Assembly (NCBI GenBank): GCA_016218275.1
Contig: JACREK010000069.1
Coordinates: 1-5,311 of the forward strand
Length of the DNA stretch: 5,311 nt
From: Candidatus Gottesmanbacteria bacterium
Lineage (GTDB): Bacteria > Patescibacteriota > Microgenomatia > 2-02-FULL-39-11
Direction of reading: 5' to 3'
The translations under genes and the position numbers were made by a program. Below the pieces are notes generated by a model. The model was not told the DNA's origin and did no database searches. It saw nothing but the letters and a program-made list of their open reading frames with translations. This document shows positions 3,839-5,311 of this stretch, one piece after another; positions within the stretch are counted from its first letter, which is position 1, and the number at the start of each line of letters is the position of its first letter.

Positions 3839-4723
3839 ATGAGAAAAATTTTGCTATCTATAATTATTTTATCCTTCTTTGTTTTTCCCGTTTTTTCCGT
3901 TTCCTATCCCAACCCAACCGGATATGTAAATGATTTTGCCAATCTGTACTCGGCAGGTTTTAGGAATAATCTGGAAGCAAAACTTAGCGCTTTTGAGAAA
4001 GAAACTGGAGCAGAAATTGCCGTTGTGACTATCAAATCTCTTGAAGGGATGGATATAGAGATCTACGCGGTGAAACTTTTTGAAAAGTGGAAAATAGGGA
4101 AAAAGGGGACGGATAACGGGTTACTGCTTTTGATTGCCAAAGAGGATCGGAAAATCCGCTTTGAAGTAGGTTACGGACTTGAGCCGTATATCACCGACGG
4201 CAGAGCCGGAGAGATAATCAGAAATCAGATGACCCCGGAATTTAAAAAAGAGAATTATGAGTCGGGTACTTTATCTGCTGTGGAGAAAATCCAAGAGTAT
4301 ATTTCCAACAAAGATATTGCTCCAACCGGAGGCAGTCAAAAAGAGAGTAGTGGTTCATCTGATGCTATTTTTACATTGGTAGTTATCATTATCTATATAG
4401 GAATTACCTATATTGCCGGATACTTAGGCAGGACAAAGGAAGTTTGGCCCGGGGGAGCAATTGGCGCAGTAATGGGAGCAATCGGCGGATTTTTGGTGGC
4501 ATCAATAATTGGATTGGTGGTAGGGGCAATAATTTTTGCCCCGCTGGGGCTTTTATTTGATTATATTCTGACCAAGAATTATCAGGTGCGAAAAACAAAA
4601 GGATTACCCACCGGTTTTTGGCATACTTGGGGAGGATTTGGCGGCGGGGGAGGTGGAGGCGGCGGTTTTGGAGGATTTGGCGGCGGTTCATCCGGCGGAG
4701 GTGGCTCAAGCGGCGGGTGGTAA
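3839..4723 (+). CDS. TPM-domain (YgcG-like) secreted/membrane protein with Gly-rich tail
   Basis: 294 residues. MRKILLSIIILSFFVFPVFS (1-20) is a signal peptide, with likely cleavage after FS. Residues 22-155 form the TPM domain: GYVNDFANLYS (28-38), ETGAEIAVVTIKSLEGMDIEIYA (55-77), KWKIGKKGTDNGLLLLIAKEDRKIRFEVGYGLEP (84-116, the family core) and ITDGRAGEII (118-127). A polar Ser/Gly linker (162-174) leads to a membrane segment (176-196), then a Gly/Ala-rich hydrophobic region (205-240) likely to cross the membrane once or twice. The tail WGGFGGGG...SSGGGGSSGGW (264-294) is the low-complexity end typical of YgcG-type proteins. TPM proteins have been called phosphatases or linked to photosystem repair in plants, but their bacterial role with LemA is not settled. 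Here it presumably works with lemA at the membrane. There is no good Shine-Dalgarno; upstream lies repeat R2. Confidence 0.92.
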   Translation: MRKILLSIIILSFFVFPVFSVSYPNPTGYVNDFANLYSAGFRNNLEAKLSAFEKETGAEIAVVTIKSLEGMDIEIYAVKLFEKWKIGKKGTDNGLLLLIAKEDRKIRFEVGYGLEPYITDGRAGEIIRNQMTPEFKKENYESGTLSAVEKIQEYISNKDIAPTGGSQKESSGSSDAIFTLVVIIIYIGITYIAGYLGRTKEVWPGGAIGAVMGAIGGFLVASIIGLVVGAIIFAPLGLLFDYILTKNYQVRKTKGLPTGFWHTWGGFGGGGGGGGGFGGFGGGSSGGGGSSGGW

Positions 4724-4728
4724 ATAAA

Positions 4729-4793
4729 TAATGTAATTTCCAAAATATAATGTAACTTGACAAAAGTAATGTAAAAGCCTATTATTAATGTAA
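4729..4793 (+). promoter_or_regulatory. Four 19-bp-spaced TAATGTAA iterons, probable toxin-antitoxin operator
   Basis: TAATGTAA occurs exactly at 4729-4736, 4748-4755, 4767-4774 and 4786-4793. All are in one orientation, 19 bases apart start to start, with unrelated 11-base gaps. The array begins 5 bases after the TPM-gene stop and ends one base before the antitoxin ATG. The -35 (4757-4762) lies in the second gap and the -10 (4780-4785) in the third. Copy 4 covers the predicted transcription start. A protein bound to these sites would block the promoter. The likely binder is the AbrB-type antitoxin, alone or with the PIN toxin, since such pairs usually repress their own operon; this is inferred. 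Confidence 0.8.
4757..4785 (+). promoter_or_regulatory. Near-consensus promoter of the antitoxin-toxin operon
   Basis: A perfect -35 TTGACA (4757-4762), a 17-base spacer and TATTAT (4780-4785, 5 of 6). The -10 ends 9 bases before the ATG at 4795, so the leader is expected to be 0-4 bases long, and no Shine-Dalgarno is present. The boxes are threaded between the TAATGTAA iterons. Confidence 0.75.
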
Positions 4794-4794
4794 T

Positions 4795-5034
4795 ATGATT
4801 TACTCTGCTACTATTACTTCACAAGGTCAGATCACTATTCCTGCGGAAATAAGGCGGAAATTTGAACTGGATAAAGTAAAAAAAGCTCAAATATCATCAG
4901 ATGATGACAAAATAATCATCAAGCCGGAAAAAGATATTATGGATTTATACGGCGTATTTAAGACTAAAAAAAGAATTCCCTTTAGAAAAGCCAGAAAAGC
5001 CTTTGAAGAGGCTATGGCAAGAGGTGAAGTGTGA
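4795..5034 (+). CDS. vapB: AbrB/MazE-type (SpoVT-AbrB fold) antitoxin
   Basis: 79 residues. Residues 3-45 are the swapped-hairpin DNA-binding domain: SATITSQGQITIPAEIRRKFEL (4-25) is the classic start, followed by a strand-turn-strand ending IIIKP. Residues 49-79 (MDLYGVFKTKKRIPFRKARKAFEEAMARGEV) form an amphipathic tail of the kind that wraps a PIN toxin and fills its active site. The protein would neutralise the toxin and repress the operon by binding its own promoter region, where a regular four-copy repeat array lies. The start is fixed by the protein motif, and a promoter ends 9 bases upstream. The stop overlaps the toxin start by 4 bases (GTGA), which supports translational coupling. 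The name is given by class and partner, not by a specific orthologue. Confidence 0.9.
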   Translation: MIYSATITSQGQITIPAEIRRKFELDKVKKAQISSDDDKIIIKPEKDIMDLYGVFKTKKRIPFRKARKAFEEAMARGEV

Positions 5035-5311
5035 GAGACTATCTTTTTGATACAAATTGCATCCTGCGATTCCTTCTGCGGGATAATCTACCTCAGGCAA
5101 GTATTATCAAACAATATTTTCAAAATGCGAAAGATGGAAAAGTAAAAATACATATTCCAATACTTGCTTTTGTAGAAGCAGTATTTATACTCACAAGGTT
5201 ATATCATTTTCAAAAAGCAGATGTAATTGAGAAATTAACAACACTTGCAGAGCTCACTTATATTGAAATTGAAAAGCGCAGTTTACTTATTTCAGCATTA
5301 TCTATATATGG
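5031..5311 (+). CDS. vapC: PIN-domain toxin, VapC-like ribonuclease (3' end beyond window)
   Basis: The frame is open from a GTG at 5031 to the window end (93 codons plus 2 bases), so the C-terminal part is missing. The start (read as Met) gives MRDYLFDTNCILRFLL, where D7 in FDTN is the first metal-binding Asp of PIN domains. PILAFVEAVFILTRLY (43-58) supplies the second acidic residue, E49, in the usual 'x-E-x-x-x-x-L' helix. The later acidic residues lie outside or at the edge of the window. PIN toxins are Mg-dependent ribonucleases; the target RNA cannot be told. GAGGTGA (5021-5027) inside the antitoxin gene is a good Shine-Dalgarno for this GTG, and the 4-base overlap with the antitoxin stop supports the start. 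Confidence 0.88.
   Translation, partial: MRDYLFDTNCILRFLLRDNLPQASIIKQYFQNAKDGKVKIHIPILAFVEAVFILTRLYHFQKADVIEKLTTLAELTYIEIEKRSLLISALSIY

Noticed and set aside
4404..4763. 119-codon minus-strand open frame
   Set aside because: Opposite strand of the Gly-rich tail and membrane part of the TPM gene; the Arg/Pro/Leu bias is an artefact of GGN codons read backwards.
4729..4793. CRISPR array or replication-origin iterons
   Set aside because: Repeats of 8 bases with 11-base gaps are too short for CRISPR, and there is no rep or dnaA gene or DnaA box; position over a promoter fits an operator better.

Overview
The window looks like a piece of a Candidate Phyla Radiation (Patescibacteria) genome, most likely Microgenomates-like. 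This is an inference from gene content and style: a membrane-anchored cohesin-like protein, a compact dcd/tmk pair, a lemA plus TPM-domain pair, an AbrB/PIN toxin-antitoxin pair, moderately AT-rich DNA, very short intergenic spaces, and many palindromic repeats at gene borders. TGA ends several genes (dcd, the transposase, the GIY-YIG gene, the antitoxin) and never appears inside a convincing frame. The recoded-UGA lineages (Gracilibacteria, Absconditabacteria) are therefore unlikely.

Layout, left to right. Bases 1-474 (minus) hold the 5' part of a membrane-anchored, cohesin-like surface protein with its own promoter. Bases 538-660 are an AT-rich imperfect palindrome. dcd (dCTP deaminase) follows on plus. 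A REP-associated tyrosine transposase (RAYT, HUH/Y1 family) lies on minus, flanked by two hairpin repeats sharing 16 identical bases. tmk (thymidylate kinase) follows on plus, and its stop codon lies inside a second AT-rich palindrome, an inverted copy of the first. Next come lemA, a small GIY-YIG nuclease gene bracketed by GTCATCCCGAG...TCGAGGGATCTCTC repeats, and a secreted/membrane TPM-domain protein with a Gly-rich tail. Last are an AbrB-type antitoxin and a PIN-domain toxin cut off by the window end.

How the genes fit together. dcd and tmk belong to one pathway (dCTP to dUTP, then via dUMP and dTMP to dTDP); the RAYT unit sits between them. lemA and the TPM gene are a common bacterial pair; the GIY-YIG unit sits between them. 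So two different nuclease-plus-repeat units have apparently landed inside two functional gene pairs. The antitoxin and toxin overlap by 4 bases (GTGA).

The most striking signal is at 4729-4793: four exact copies of TAATGTAA at a perfect 19-bp period, interleaved with a near-consensus promoter (TTGACA-17-TATTAT) and ending one base before the antitoxin ATG. It is probably the operator of the toxin-antitoxin operon. A second theme is that the transposase, tmk and the antitoxin all have -10-like boxes ending 6-9 bases before the ATG and no Shine-Dalgarno sequence, which suggests leaderless transcripts. lemA instead has an almost perfect Shine-Dalgarno sequence.
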